Below, piece after piece: positions 44,309 through 53,676 of a stretch of 64,000 nt of DNA. A program made the position numbers and the translations under genes. This DNA is from Bacteroidota bacterium (GTDB lineage: Bacteria > Bacteroidota > Bacteroidia > 2-12-FULL-35-15). Location: contig JAOQAG010000022.1 in NCBI GenBank assembly GCA_025963715.1, positions 1-64,000 on the forward strand, written 5' to 3'. The notes under the pieces are model-generated. The model saw only the letters and a list, made by a program, of their open reading frames with translations, was not told the origin of the DNA and did not search any database. Within the stretch, counting starts at the first letter, position 1. The number at the start of each line of letters is the position of its first letter.

Positions 44309-45373
44309 TTAATCGATCTCAATAACTAAGCGGGTGAGGAATACATCGTTTATCACTTCTGTTGTAAACGTGTAATGATCTTTATAAAGGAGGTTCAAAC
44401 GTTTTTTTAAATTGTCGAGTCCTATTCCCGAACCGCTTTTGTCCAGATCAGTTTTTGGGAAATTAGAATTTTCTGTTAAAAAATAAATTTTGTTGTCCAG
44501 GATCTTCATCTCAAAAAAAATGAAAGATTGCTGCGTGGCGGAAATGCCGTGTTTGTAAGCATTTTCCAATAAGGGAACAAATAATAACGGCGGCACGCTT
44601 CGCGTGATCTGTACTTTCGGAAAATCATAGGTAACGCTTGTTTTATCTGTCAGGCGCAGCTGCATCAGCTCAATGTATTTTACTAAAAAAGAAATTTCCT
44701 GCGACAGCTCCACCGTGCTGTTCCCGGTTTCATACAACAGGTAACGCATGAGTTTGCTCAGGCTGTGAACGCCTTCCTGCGCCTTTTCCGGCGAATTTTC
44801 AATCAGTGAATAAATCGTATTTAACGAATTAAAAAAGAAATGCGGCTGCACCTGGTAACGTAAATGCAGTAATTCTGATTCCAGGTTTTTATTCTCCGCT
44901 TCCTTTTTTGCCGTTTCCGTTTTAAACCAGTGCTGTGTGATCTTGATCGCAACGCTCATTACTACGGGCAATACAAACGGGCTCGACATTTTAATGACGA
45001 TCATCAGCCTGTTCGGCCTTGCCATCTCTTCTTTCATAAAATGCCCGAAAGGCAAATCGTGACGCGGCCAGGGCATATCAACCCGGAACAGGTTGTTCAG
45101 GAAGGAGCACAGCGCGATCAGTACAAGATTGATCAGCACAAAAATGAGCACTTTCTTTTGAAAGATCAGCCGCTCGATCAGGATAAAATAATTGATGTAA
45201 AAGATCAGGAGAAAAAAGAACAGGAACTGTCCCGACGATTTTAAGATAAAATCCCAGTCAACCGTTTCCCGGAAAGGAGAAGGGGAGAAGAAGATTAAAA
45301 AAACGAAAAAAACACCCCACATAAGCACATGTGTTGTTATTTCAAGAAACCGGCTTTTGATGATCGCTGTCAT
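44309..45373 (-). CDS. LytS-type sensor histidine kinase
   Basis: A 354-residue membrane kinase from the ATG at 45373 (the upstream in-frame TTG at 45397 is unlikely). There are four transmembrane helices in about the first 150 residues, with an external loop RVDMPWPRHDLPFGHFMKEE. The His_kinase domain (PF06580) has the phospho-accepting His in VQPHFFFNSLNTIYS, and the ATPase domain ends SGSGIGLDNLKKRLNLLY. It leads the run into the TonB receptor, DUF4249 lipoprotein and LytTR regulator. It is divergent from the second kinase gene at 45671. Confidence 0.93.
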   Translation of the reverse strand: MTAIIKSRFLEITTHVLMWGVFFVFLIFFSPSPFRETVDWDFILKSSGQFLFFFLLIFYINYFILIERLIFQKKVLIFVLINLVLIALCSFLNNLFRVDMPWPRHDLPFGHFMKEEMARPNRLMIVIKMSSPFVLPVVMSVAIKITQHWFKTETAKKEAENKNLESELLHLRYQVQPHFFFNSLNTIYSLIENSPEKAQEGVHSLSKLMRYLLYETGNSTVELSQEISFLVKYIELMQLRLTDKTSVTYDFPKVQITRSVPPLLFVPLLENAYKHGISATQQSFIFFEMKILDNKIYFLTENSNFPKTDLDKSGSGIGLDNLKKRLNLLYKDHYTFTTEVINDVFLTRLVIEID

Positions 45374-45670
45374 AACTGGGTGTTTTTCGTTTTTCAACTA
45401 AACTAAGCGTGGGGATGTATGTTGCTAATTCTAATTGTGAATCGGGTACAAAGATGTTTGTGAAATCATTCATAAAAAAATAAAATAGAAGTACCCACCG
45501 ATTTCATAGAAGAACCCCTGTATTTTACCTTTGAATTACAGGAGATAAACGTACAATTGACGGATAAAGCCGACAGTAGGTTTAAAATATACCGACACAA
45601 TGAAGCAACTGACCTCAATAATTTATAAACAGCGCGCGGGAACTTCCACTTTTAATTTACCTTTACAGAT

Positions 45671-46726
45671 ATGAACAAGAAAACAAGCCAGATCATCATT
45701 CACGTTATCGGTTGTGTGGTTTTCCTTGCATTTCCCATACTTTTTTCGCCGGATCTGTCCACCACCTTCGAGTTTATTAAAATCGGCGGTTTTCAACGGG
45801 ATTTCCTGTACTTTTCCCTATTGATCCTCTTTTTCTATTTCAATTATTTTTTCCTGATCCCTAAATTTTATTTCAGGAAACGGCACCTCCTGTTTTATTT
45901 GCTTTCCGCTTTGTACTTCCTGTTCATTTTCCTGTTGCCGCTAAGCCTGATCGCGCCAACACACTTTATGGGACCGCCTCCCGGCCACCTTTTCAGCCCG
46001 GAGCATTACCACGATTTTGATTTTCCGCATCCCTTCCGCCATTTTCTTTTCCAGGAATTGCGCATGCGTTTTTTCCAGTTTTTCATCGTTTTTATTTTCT
46101 CCCTGATGTTGCGTATCAACAACCGCTGGAAACGCAGCGAACAGGAAAAATTAAATACCGAATTATCCTTCCTGAAAGCGCAGATCAATCCGCACTTTTT
46201 ATTCAATACGCTCAATAGCATTTATTCTTCCGCCATCGAGGAAAAGGCAAAAAGCACTGCTTCCGCGATTGTAAAGCTTTCCGGACTGATGCGTTACGTG
46301 ATCAGCGAAGGAAATACCGATTTTGTATCGCTTGGTAAAGAGCTCAATTACATCAGCGATTACATCGAGCTGCAAAAGATCCGCCTGGTAAACACCATCC
46401 AGCTTTCCTACACCATTTCCGGCTCCACCGAAGGCAAAAAAATTGCGCCGCTGATTTTGATCCCCTTTATTGAAAATGCCTTCAAGCATGGTGTTAATCC
46501 CGAAGAAGCGTCCAATATTTCCGTCAACATCGAGATCATCGGAAACCAGCTCATTCTGCAGGTCAACAATAAAAAAGTATATCACCGCCCGTCCATGGAT
46601 CGCCCGAGCGGATTGGGGCTCGAGAATACCAAAAGCCGTTTGCAGCTCAGCTATCCGCACAAACACAAATTATCGATCACCAATGATCCGAAAGATTTTT
46701 TAGTTTTACTCCAAATTGATTTGTAA
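45671..46726 (+). CDS. LytS-type sensor histidine kinase with His/Pro-rich loop
   Basis: A 351-residue kinase related to the divergent one next door. Four transmembrane helices come first; between the third and fourth is a loop rich in His, Pro and Phe (FMGPPPGHLFSPEHYHDFDF, then PHPFRHF). The phospho-accepting His is in QINPHFLFNTLNSIYS, and the ATPase motif is SGLGLENTKSRLQL. The stop overlaps the ATG of the LytTR gene (TAATG). The loop would lie in the periplasm and, with six His in about 25 residues, could bind a metal ion. That is inference from composition only. Confidence 0.93.
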   Translation: MNKKTSQIIIHVIGCVVFLAFPILFSPDLSTTFEFIKIGGFQRDFLYFSLLILFFYFNYFFLIPKFYFRKRHLLFYLLSALYFLFIFLLPLSLIAPTHFMGPPPGHLFSPEHYHDFDFPHPFRHFLFQELRMRFFQFFIVFIFSLMLRINNRWKRSEQEKLNTELSFLKAQINPHFLFNTLNSIYSSAIEEKAKSTASAIVKLSGLMRYVISEGNTDFVSLGKELNYISDYIELQKIRLVNTIQLSYTISGSTEGKKIAPLILIPFIENAFKHGVNPEEASNISVNIEIIGNQLILQVNNKKVYHRPSMDRPSGLGLENTKSRLQLSYPHKHKLSITNDPKDFLVLLQIDL

Positions 46727-47421
46727 TGATCAGAGCAATTGCCATAGATGATGAGCCACCGGCGCTAAAAGTAATAGAAAGCTTTTGCAGCGATGTGGAT
46801 TTTATAACACTCGAAAAAACATTTACAAAACCCAACGAAGCATTAAAATACCTTCGCAAATTTCCGGTGGATCTGCTGTTCCTCGATGTGAATATGCCTG
46901 CATTGTCGGGTTTGGAATTGTATAAAAAGATCGATCAGGAAACACTCGTGATCTTTACCACCGCCTATCCCGAGTTTGCCGTGGAGGGTTTTAACCTCAA
47001 CGCGCTCGATTATTTATTGAAGCCCTTTACCTTCGAGCGTTTTTTGCAGGCGGTGACAAAAGCAAAAGAATTTTACCGTTACAGCAATAGCACCACTGAA
47101 CCCGCACAGGAGCAATTCCTTTTTATTCGCGCCGATTACAGCCTTATTAAGATCACCCTTTCCGATATTCTTTATATAGAAGGACTCGACGATTACATGA
47201 AGATCCATTTGCACAATCAAAAACCAATTGTTGCACGCATGACCATGAAAGGGATTTTAGAAAAGCTTCCTTCCAAAGAATTCATCCGTGTACACCGCTC
47301 TTTCATTGTCCCTTTCAGCAAGATCGAGAACGTCCGCAAAAAAAACATTACCATCGAAGGCAAGGAAATTCCAATCGGCACCAGCTACGAGACTGATTTT
47401 TTCAGCATCTTTAAAGAGTAA
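46726..47421 (+). CDS. LytTR-family response regulator
   Basis: A 231-residue regulator with a receiver domain (Asp in LLFLDVNMPALSG, about 54; Lys in DYLLKPF) and a LytTR DNA-binding domain (ILYIEGLDDYMKIHL, then FIRVHRSFIVPFSKIENV). It overlaps its kinase gene by one base and should be its direct partner. It is close in sequence to the regulator at 39743-40462, so the two systems are probably a duplicated pair with possible cross-talk. Confidence 0.95.
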   Translation: MIRAIAIDDEPPALKVIESFCSDVDFITLEKTFTKPNEALKYLRKFPVDLLFLDVNMPALSGLELYKKIDQETLVIFTTAYPEFAVEGFNLNALDYLLKPFTFERFLQAVTKAKEFYRYSNSTTEPAQEQFLFIRADYSLIKITLSDILYIEGLDDYMKIHLHNQKPIVARMTMKGILEKLPSKEFIRVHRSFIVPFSKIENVRKKNITIEGKEIPIGTSYETDFFSIFKE

Positions 47422-47429
47422 TGAAAAGA

Positions 47430-47600
47430 ATTGATAATGGACAATTGATAATGGACAATGAAAAAACAACTATCTACTGCTTTTCCATTCATCCCGTCTA
47501 CGAACTTCTAACTCCTAACTACTAACTACTAACTACTAACAACTAGCCACATTATCAACTGTCAATTCTCCATTATCAATTCCTTACCAGCTATCCGCTA
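47430..47600. repeat. Dispersed words: ATTGATAATGGACAATTGAT and CTAACTACTAACTACTAAC
   Basis: AATTGATAATGGACAATTGA and TAATGGACAATG (47430-47460) form an inverted pair with CATTATCAACTGTCAATTCT and CCATTATCAATTCC (47550-47582). Between them are about five tandem TAACTACTAAC units (47508-47542). A degraded relative (GTTAGTTTTTAGTACTTAG) is at 50606-50625. The gap 47422-47882 contains no convincing gene. Confidence 0.7.
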
Positions 47601-47725
47601 CCCACTTTCACCGACAAAAAACCTTTTTTCATCTCATTTATTTTTAACATGATAAAAAATGATGAATATTTGTATCGGTTTATTTATGAATGTTTTTTTT
47701 AGTTTGTTTAAAAAAACAACATCCT

Positions 47726-47764
47726 GCAATCCTGGTGTGTACGGCACCAGGATTGCTTTTTTTT
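47726..47764 (+). terminator. Strong hairpin with T8
   Basis: GCAATCCTGGTG and CACCAGGATTGC are a perfect 12-base-pair stem with a 7-base loop, followed by eight T. It is the strongest intrinsic terminator in the window. It lies 300 bases after the LytTR stop and 120 before the next gene, so it may end either the regulator transcript or a small RNA beginning in the gap. Confidence 0.85.
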
Positions 47765-47882
47765 ATACATGCCCCATCTATAGCGCCATTCCGGCATCAT
47801 CCCGATAAAATCAAATTGTTTACCTCAATAATTTTTCATGCGTTAATGTTTTGTTCACTTTTGAATAAAAAATAATTAACCC

Positions 47883-49577
47883 ATGAAAAACATAAAATTT
47901 ACATTAAGTATCTTTTTGATCGCCTGCCTTTTTGCTCTTCAACCGGCAAAAGCCCAGCAATGGGGTAACTATACACTATATAGTGTACAGAACAGCACCA
48001 ATACTTACCTTATTGATACCAACAGTGTCGTGTATCATACCTGGACACATACATCTGCAAACAAAACCGGTTACTCGTCTTATTTATTACCGGGTGGCAA
48101 TCTTATCCGTACCATCACATTAAGCGGAACCACATTTACCGGTGGCGGTATAACAGGTAAAGTTCAGAAAGTAGACTGGAACGGAAATATTTTATGGGAT
48201 TATACCTATTCCACATCTGCCTATTGTATGCACCACGATATTTGTCCGCTGCCAAACGGAAACGTATTATTAATTGCGTACGAATCAAAAACGGCGGCAC
48301 AGGTAACCGCTGCCGGTTGTTCGTCCAGCATTGTCATGTGGCCCGATAAAATTGTGGAAGTGCAGCCAACCGGCACAACCACGGGAACAATTGTATGGGA
48401 ATGGCACGCCTGGGATCACCTGGTGCAAAATGTAAGCGCAACCGGCGCCAACTATCAAACCTCCATCGTTAATCACCCCGAATTGTTGAATATCAACTTC
48501 AATCCGCAAAAAGAATGGATGCACATGAACGGTATCGATTACAATCCAATGCTCGACCAGATCACGTTCAGCTGCCATAATTTAAGCGAAATGTTTGTGA
48601 TCGATCACAGCACCACTACCGCTGAAGCAGCCAGCCACAGCGGCGGAAACTCCGGTAAAGGCGGCGATATTTTATACCGTTGGGGACATCCTGCCGTGTA
48701 CAGCGCAACCGGAACACAAATTTTAAACGTAGTGCACGATGCACACTGGGTGCCCGAAGGTTCGCCAAATGCAGGCTATTTAGTTGGTTTCAACAACCAG
48801 GGAATTTCCAGCTCAGCATCCTGTATCGATCAGTTTTTACCACCTTACAATGGTTACAATTATTCATTAACATTGGGATCGGCATACACGCCTTCCACCT
48901 ACGGATTGCGCCAGGCTGTTGGCGGATACAGCAGTAACATGGGTAATTCCATACAATTGCCAAATGGTAATATGCTGGTATGCATTGCTACTTCCGGCAT
49001 CATCAAAGAATTTGGGCCAACCGGAACATTGTTGTGGTCAAAAACTGCAACAGGTGCCGTTCCGCAGGCACAGCGCTACGATTCCTGCTACGTGGCAAAC
49101 GCAGCGCCTGCCATTCCCCTGATCAGCGAAAGCAGCGGAACCTTAACAGCAACCGCTGCAACTACCTATCAATGGTACATGAACGGTTACCAGATAAGCG
49201 GTGAAACCAATCAAACATACACACCAACCCAAAGCGGAATTTACATTGTGCGCATCACCGATACAAACGGTTGTGTGTATGAATATTCCACCGGTTATCA
49301 TTATACTTTAACAACAACAGGCATTTCAGAAGCTGCAAAAAATAGTTTGATCACCATTTTTCCAAACCCATCTACCGGCGTTTTTAATTTTGATGATGCA
49401 GCTATCCGTAACGGAAATTACGAAGTGCGCGTGTACGATGCAGTAGGTAAATTGATCATCTCACAAAAAGATCAGAACGGAATTGATCTTTCCAATTATA
49501 CCAACGGAATTTATTTCATCAACATCACATCGCCGTTAATTGGCAGCATCAACAAAAAAGTATCATTACTTAAATAA
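47883..49577 (+). CDS. Secreted arylsulfotransferase-like protein with T9SS tail
   Basis: A 564-residue protein with a signal peptide (LSIFLIACLFALQPAKAQ). A six-bladed propeller of the arylsulfotransferase (ASST) type follows: repeated LPGGNLI, PLPNGNVLLI and LPNGNMLVC blade motifs, and a His set in MHHDICPLPNG, EWHAWDHLVQ and HDAHWVPEG. An Ig-like segment and a T9SS sorting tail (IFPNPSTG ... NGIYFINI) follow. ASST moves sulfate between phenols without PAPS, but many propellers of this family have other roles. Only 32 bases separate it from the next gene, so it may open the CotH/VTC operon. Confidence 0.85.
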   Translation: MKNIKFTLSIFLIACLFALQPAKAQQWGNYTLYSVQNSTNTYLIDTNSVVYHTWTHTSANKTGYSSYLLPGGNLIRTITLSGTTFTGGGITGKVQKVDWNGNILWDYTYSTSAYCMHHDICPLPNGNVLLIAYESKTAAQVTAAGCSSSIVMWPDKIVEVQPTGTTTGTIVWEWHAWDHLVQNVSATGANYQTSIVNHPELLNINFNPQKEWMHMNGIDYNPMLDQITFSCHNLSEMFVIDHSTTTAEAASHSGGNSGKGGDILYRWGHPAVYSATGTQILNVVHDAHWVPEGSPNAGYLVGFNNQGISSSASCIDQFLPPYNGYNYSLTLGSAYTPSTYGLRQAVGGYSSNMGNSIQLPNGNMLVCIATSGIIKEFGPTGTLLWSKTATGAVPQAQRYDSCYVANAAPAIPLISESSGTLTATAATTYQWYMNGYQISGETNQTYTPTQSGIYIVRITDTNGCVYEYSTGYHYTLTTTGISEAAKNSLITIFPNPSTGVFNFDDAAIRNGNYEVRVYDAVGKLIISQKDQNGIDLSNYTNGIYFINITSPLIGSINKKVSLLK

Positions 49578-49609
49578 TATAATTCAATTTTTTTAAAAGA
49601 GATCTGATC

Positions 49610-50602
49610 ATGAAAAAAATTATAACGCTTGCTTTCATCCTCGCCACTGCATTTTCCGCTACAGCTAAAAAAGTAAAATTTGCAGTCGACATGACCGGCA
49701 TTACCATTAATTCCACCGGGATGCACGTTGCCGGAGATTTTCAAACCGTAGCCGGATTTTCCGGTGGCGATTTTAATTCCAGCAGCACTTCCTTAACACA
49801 GGAAGGCATTACCGATATATGGAGCATTGTGGTTGATATTCCCGCTTTCGCGAAATATGAATACAAGTTCCTGAACGGTGATCAGTTTTACGATGCCGAA
49901 TTTGTTCCCGTTGAATCCCGCGTTGGATACGATTTTGATGATAACCGCTGGATCTACGTGGATTCACTGGCAAATGATACCACCGCCGTTGGCGCTGTAT
50001 TATTTGCAGGAAATGCACCAGCCGGTTTAAACCTGATCCGTTACCTGGTGGATCTGCAAACACAATCTTCCATTGCAAGCACAGGCGTTCATGTGAGCAC
50101 AGATTACCAATCGTATGATCCTGCAAAAACACGTTTGTATTCTTTCGGTTCCAACATTTACGAGATCATTAATTATGTAACAAGTGGTACACACTTGTTT
50201 CAATATGTAAATGGCAATACCGGTGTTTCTGCAGAAATTGTTCCTGCTGGCTGCGCTACGGGCACTTATCGCTCCGTCACTGTTCCGCACGATACCGTAC
50301 TTGCCACCGTTTGTTTTGCTTCCTGCAGCGCTTGTGTTGCGGCTGGCATCGCGGAAAATGAAACTGCAAAAACTCCTCAACTATTCCCAAATCCGGCAAA
50401 CGAATACACTACACTGAAATTTAATAGCACCAGCACACACACCGTTTATATGAGTGATGTAACCGGCCGGATCGTTCGTTCTTACAATTATGTAACCGAT
50501 GAGTTACGTATTGAAAAACAAGACCTGAATGCAGGTATTTATTTTATCAGTATCCAAAACACAGATAAAATAAGTACTTCACTTAAATTGATCATTCAGT
50601 AG
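49610..50602 (+). CDS. Secreted protein with two CBM-like repeats and T9SS tail
   Basis: A 330-residue protein with a signal peptide (ITLAFILATAFSATA) and two similar beta-sandwich units of about 110 residues (VKFAVDMTGITINSTGMHVA and IRYLVDLQTQSSIASTGVHV). The pattern, ending WSIVVDIPAFAKYEYKFLNG in the first, is that of starch-binding-like CBM20/48 domains. The C-terminal tail of about 75 residues (LFPNPANE ... GIYFISI) is a T9SS sorting signal. It lies between the ASST-like and CotH genes. It could bind glycan on the surface where the other products act. Confidence 0.8.
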   Translation: MKKIITLAFILATAFSATAKKVKFAVDMTGITINSTGMHVAGDFQTVAGFSGGDFNSSSTSLTQEGITDIWSIVVDIPAFAKYEYKFLNGDQFYDAEFVPVESRVGYDFDDNRWIYVDSLANDTTAVGAVLFAGNAPAGLNLIRYLVDLQTQSSIASTGVHVSTDYQSYDPAKTRLYSFGSNIYEIINYVTSGTHLFQYVNGNTGVSAEIVPAGCATGTYRSVTVPHDTVLATVCFASCSACVAAGIAENETAKTPQLFPNPANEYTTLKFNSTSTHTVYMSDVTGRIVRSYNYVTDELRIEKQDLNAGIYFISIQNTDKISTSLKLIIQ

Positions 50603-50812
50603 TCGTTAGTTTTTAGTACTTAGTCTTTAGATGTTGTTAAAAGTTGGTAGTTAGTTGTTCGTAGACGATGCATTAGCGTACAATTAATTTAACATTTAAC
50701 ACAGCATCAGCGTACAGCAACCAAATGAACCAATGAACTAATGAACGAGTGAACCAATGAACACATAGTATCAGCGCACAGCAAACTTTGAACTTTAAAC
50801 TTTGAACCTATT
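50602..50812 (+). repeat. Dispersed words ending in AACTTTGAACTTTAAACTTTG
   Basis: After a GTTAGTTTTTAGTACTTAG-type stretch and tandem AATGAACCAATGAACTAATG words (50724-50760), the block ends GCGCACAGCAAAC and AACTTTAAACTTTGAACC (50775-50808). It abuts the CotH start codon, so the last module forms the immediate 5' leader of that gene. Confidence 0.75.
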
Positions 50813-50813
50813 A

Positions 50814-53111
50814 ATGAAGCCAATAAAAAAAATAATAACTCCTGCACTAACGTTCATCCTGTTGATGGCAGGCACTATTATCCACGCCCAAACAACATTT
50901 TACGACCTCAATACCATTCAAAAAATTGAGATCACGTTTACCCAACCCGATTGGGATTACCAGATGGATACAGCCAAAGCAGGTGCCGAAGGCTACATCA
51001 TGGCGCAATCTGTAAAAATTAACGGTGTCGAATTTGATAGTGTAGGAGTGAAGTACAAAGGCAATAGTTCCTACAATTCAGCCAACCTGAAGAACCCGCT
51101 GCACATTGCACTTGACGAATATAAAAGCCAGTCCTACCAGGGCTTAAAAGATGTGAAGCTCGGTAATGGTTACGCCGATCCTTCCATGATCCGCGAAGTA
51201 TTGTCCTACGATATTTTAAAAAATTACATGGATTGTCCGCGTGCTAATTTTGCAGAATTGTTTATCAACGGTGTATATGTTGGTGTGTATTCCAACGACG
51301 AAGCCATCAATAAAAAATTCTGCTCCGATCATTTTTATTCTTCCGGCCATACTCTTGTAAAGTGTAATCCCATTGTTAATCCAAGCCCTTCCACCAAAAG
51401 CAATTTAAAATACATTGCTTCCGCAGATAGCACCGCATACTTTAATTTTTACGAAATTAAATCCGATTACGGCTGGAACGATCTGGTGAAATTATGTGAC
51501 ACCGTTACCAATTATCCGGCTGCAGTAAGCGCTACAATGGACATGGACCGCGCCATCTGGATGCTTGCTTTTAATAATGTATTAATCAATCTCGATAGTT
51601 ATACCGGCGTATTTGCACAAAATTATTATTTATATAAAGATAATACCGATCGGTATAATCCAATTGTCTGGGATCTCAACATGTCCTTCGGTGGCTTTCC
51701 ATACGTCGGAAGCGGTACCACCAGCCTCGGAAGTTTAACCATTACCAACATGGAGCAGCTTTCGCCTGCTATTCATTCATCCGATGCCAACTGGCCGCTC
51801 ATCAAAGACGTGATCAACAATGCATCGTATAAAAAAATGTACATCGCACACATGCGCACCATCCTCAACGAAATGTTTGTAGCCGGTACGTATCAAACTA
51901 CCGCAACACAATTGCAATCAATCATAGACACATCGGTGGTTGCCGATACCAATAAATTTTTTACCTACGCGCAGTTTCAAACCGCTATGACAACCGATAA
52001 TACCTTCGGAAGCTACACCGTTCCGGGCATCAGCAATTTAATGAACGCAAGAGTAGCTTACTTGCAGTCGACAACCGATTTTTTGTATACTACTCCTGCA
52101 ATCTCGGCTGTTACTGCAAGTACAGCGGCTCCTGATCCTGATAGTACGGTAACCATCACTGCAAATGTAACCAACACAAATGCTGTTTATTTAGGTTACC
52201 GCTTTAGCGCCGATTCAAAATTTGTTCGCGTTCCGATGTACGATGATGGCTTGCACAACGATGGTGCAGCTGCTGATAACGTATACGGTGCCGCGTTTAC
52301 AATGGGAAGCCTGCAGGCGCAGTATTATGTGTATGCAGAGAATGCAAATGCCGGAATGTTCTCGCCCGAGCGTGCCGAACACGAATTTTACACGCTGCAA
52401 TCTTCCGTACACAATCCAACTGCCGGAGAAGTGGTGATCAATGAATTTATGGCATCCAACGACGATTATATGGTAAACGATTACGGAGATTATGAAGACT
52501 GGATCGAATTATACAACACCACATCCAACCCGGTAAGCTTATCGGGTTTATACCTGACGGATAATTATTCCAACCCTGCAAAATTTCCATTTCCATCAAA
52601 CACCACCATCCCGGCAGGCGGTTACCTCATCGTGTGGGCCGACCAGGATACAAGCACTGCCGCGTATGTACACGCCAATTTTAAATTATCGGCAAGCGGG
52701 GAAGAGATCATGTTCAGCAATGCAGCGGGCATTCCACTCGATAGCGTTTCATTTGGTGCGCAAACAACAAATATTTCTGTAGGAAGATGTCCGAACGGAA
52801 CCGGGCCTTTTTTGCAGCTTTCATCGCCCTCTTTTGCAACATTCAATTGTGTAACCGGTATCGATGAAAAAAATGTAGCTTCAATTAGCATCAGCATATA
52901 TCCCAATCCGGCCAATAATTCCGTGACCGTTGCGATGGATCCAAAAATGAAAACAAACATTATCAGGATCGTTAACACACTCGGACAACAAATGTTCGCA
53001 ACCACATCCGGTAACGATAAAGAGATCATTGATGTGTCCGGCTTATCGCCCGGGCTGTATGTATTAAGCGTAAACGATAAAGTGTATAAGAAGCTGCAGG
53101 TAACAAGGTGA
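50814..53111 (+). CDS. CotH-kinase-family protein, lamin-tail domain, T9SS tail
   Basis: A secreted 765-residue protein starting at ATG 50814 with a signal peptide (PALTFILLMAGTIIHAQ). The CotH domain (about 25-420) shows VGVKYKGNSSYNSANLKNPL, GNGYADPSMIREVLSYDIL, FAELFINGVYVGVYSNDEAI and VWDLNMSFGGF. As I recall the family, that last motif is usually WDxDxxFG, so Asn replaces the second Asp here. CotH proteins are atypical protein kinases of spore coats and surfaces. A lamin-tail domain follows (about 535-655: EVVINEFMASNDDYMVNDYG), then a T9SS tail (IYPNPANN ... GLYVLSV). The next genes include VTC and DUF4956, a combination I know from other bacteria. Confidence 0.9.
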   Translation: MKPIKKIITPALTFILLMAGTIIHAQTTFYDLNTIQKIEITFTQPDWDYQMDTAKAGAEGYIMAQSVKINGVEFDSVGVKYKGNSSYNSANLKNPLHIALDEYKSQSYQGLKDVKLGNGYADPSMIREVLSYDILKNYMDCPRANFAELFINGVYVGVYSNDEAINKKFCSDHFYSSGHTLVKCNPIVNPSPSTKSNLKYIASADSTAYFNFYEIKSDYGWNDLVKLCDTVTNYPAAVSATMDMDRAIWMLAFNNVLINLDSYTGVFAQNYYLYKDNTDRYNPIVWDLNMSFGGFPYVGSGTTSLGSLTITNMEQLSPAIHSSDANWPLIKDVINNASYKKMYIAHMRTILNEMFVAGTYQTTATQLQSIIDTSVVADTNKFFTYAQFQTAMTTDNTFGSYTVPGISNLMNARVAYLQSTTDFLYTTPAISAVTASTAAPDPDSTVTITANVTNTNAVYLGYRFSADSKFVRVPMYDDGLHNDGAAADNVYGAAFTMGSLQAQYYVYAENANAGMFSPERAEHEFYTLQSSVHNPTAGEVVINEFMASNDDYMVNDYGDYEDWIELYNTTSNPVSLSGLYLTDNYSNPAKFPFPSNTTIPAGGYLIVWADQDTSTAAYVHANFKLSASGEEIMFSNAAGIPLDSVSFGAQTTNISVGRCPNGTGPFLQLSSPSFATFNCVTGIDEKNVASISISIYPNPANNSVTVAMDPKMKTNIIRIVNTLGQQMFATTSGNDKEIIDVSGLSPGLYVLSVNDKVYKKLQVTR

Positions 53112-53231
53112 TCCGGGTATTCCGGACCCGAAAAATCAGGTCTGAAATAGTAACAATAAGTAGTAAAAAATGAGCGCTGGCGCAGTTCTCAGAACCCGTT
53201 TTTTGTTTAATTTTAAACTCGGAAAAAATAC

Positions 53232-53239
53232 TATCTTTA
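53232..53239 (+). promoter_or_regulatory. -7 element TATCTTTA before the lipoprotein gene
   Basis: It matches TAnnTTTG at seven of eight positions, 31 bases before the ATG at 53271. It may mark a second promoter for the lipoprotein-to-DUF2490 part of the cluster. Confidence 0.4.
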
Positions 53240-53270
53240 ACACTACATTGATCTTTAATTAACTCGCGTC

Positions 53271-53669
53271 ATGAAAAAATTACTTGCAATAACAGTCATC
53301 GCAATGCTGCTCATCGTTTCCTCCTGCAAAAAAGGACCGGGCGAAGGCGGCAATTCTACCATCGTTGGAAAAGTATGGGTAAAGGATTATAACTCCGATT
53401 TTACCATCTTTAACGGCGAATATGCCGGGGCAGATGAGGACGTATATATTATTTACGGCGACGATGTAAGCTACGGAGATAAGCTAAAATCCGGCCCCGA
53501 CGGCGTGTTTGAATTCAAATACCTGCGCCCCGGAAAATACAAGGTATATGTGTATTCAAAAGACCGCACACAGGTTACCGTGTCCAATATGGTTGCGGTA
53601 TCCGCCACGCCCGAGATCACTAAAAAGAAACAAACCGTGGATGCCGGTACCCTTCAAATCTATAATTAA
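53271..53669 (+). CDS. Small lipoprotein with SdrD/CarboxypepD-like beta domain
   Basis: A 132-residue lipoprotein (lipobox VSSC, Cys about 19). The mature part is a single beta-sandwich of the SdrD-B/carboxypeptidase-regulatory type: STIVGKVWVKDYN at its start, then SGPDGVFEFKYLRPGKYKVY, the usual Gly-x-Phe and Pro-Gly-x-Tyr turns. It could display or bind at the outer membrane. The next gene starts seven bases after its stop. Confidence 0.75.
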   Translation: MKKLLAITVIAMLLIVSSCKKGPGEGGNSTIVGKVWVKDYNSDFTIFNGEYAGADEDVYIIYGDDVSYGDKLKSGPDGVFEFKYLRPGKYKVYVYSKDRTQVTVSNMVAVSATPEITKKKQTVDAGTLQIYN

Positions 53670-53676
53670 TCAGCTC

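Noticed and set aside
47690-47875. A 61-codon ORF before the arylsulfotransferase gene
   Set aside because: It runs through the strong terminator hairpin and T-run and has no ribosome-binding or homology support.
53509-53676. Longer N-terminus for the repeat protein
   Set aside because: The region is the overlapping other frame of the lipoprotein gene; a signal peptide begins at the ATG at 53677.
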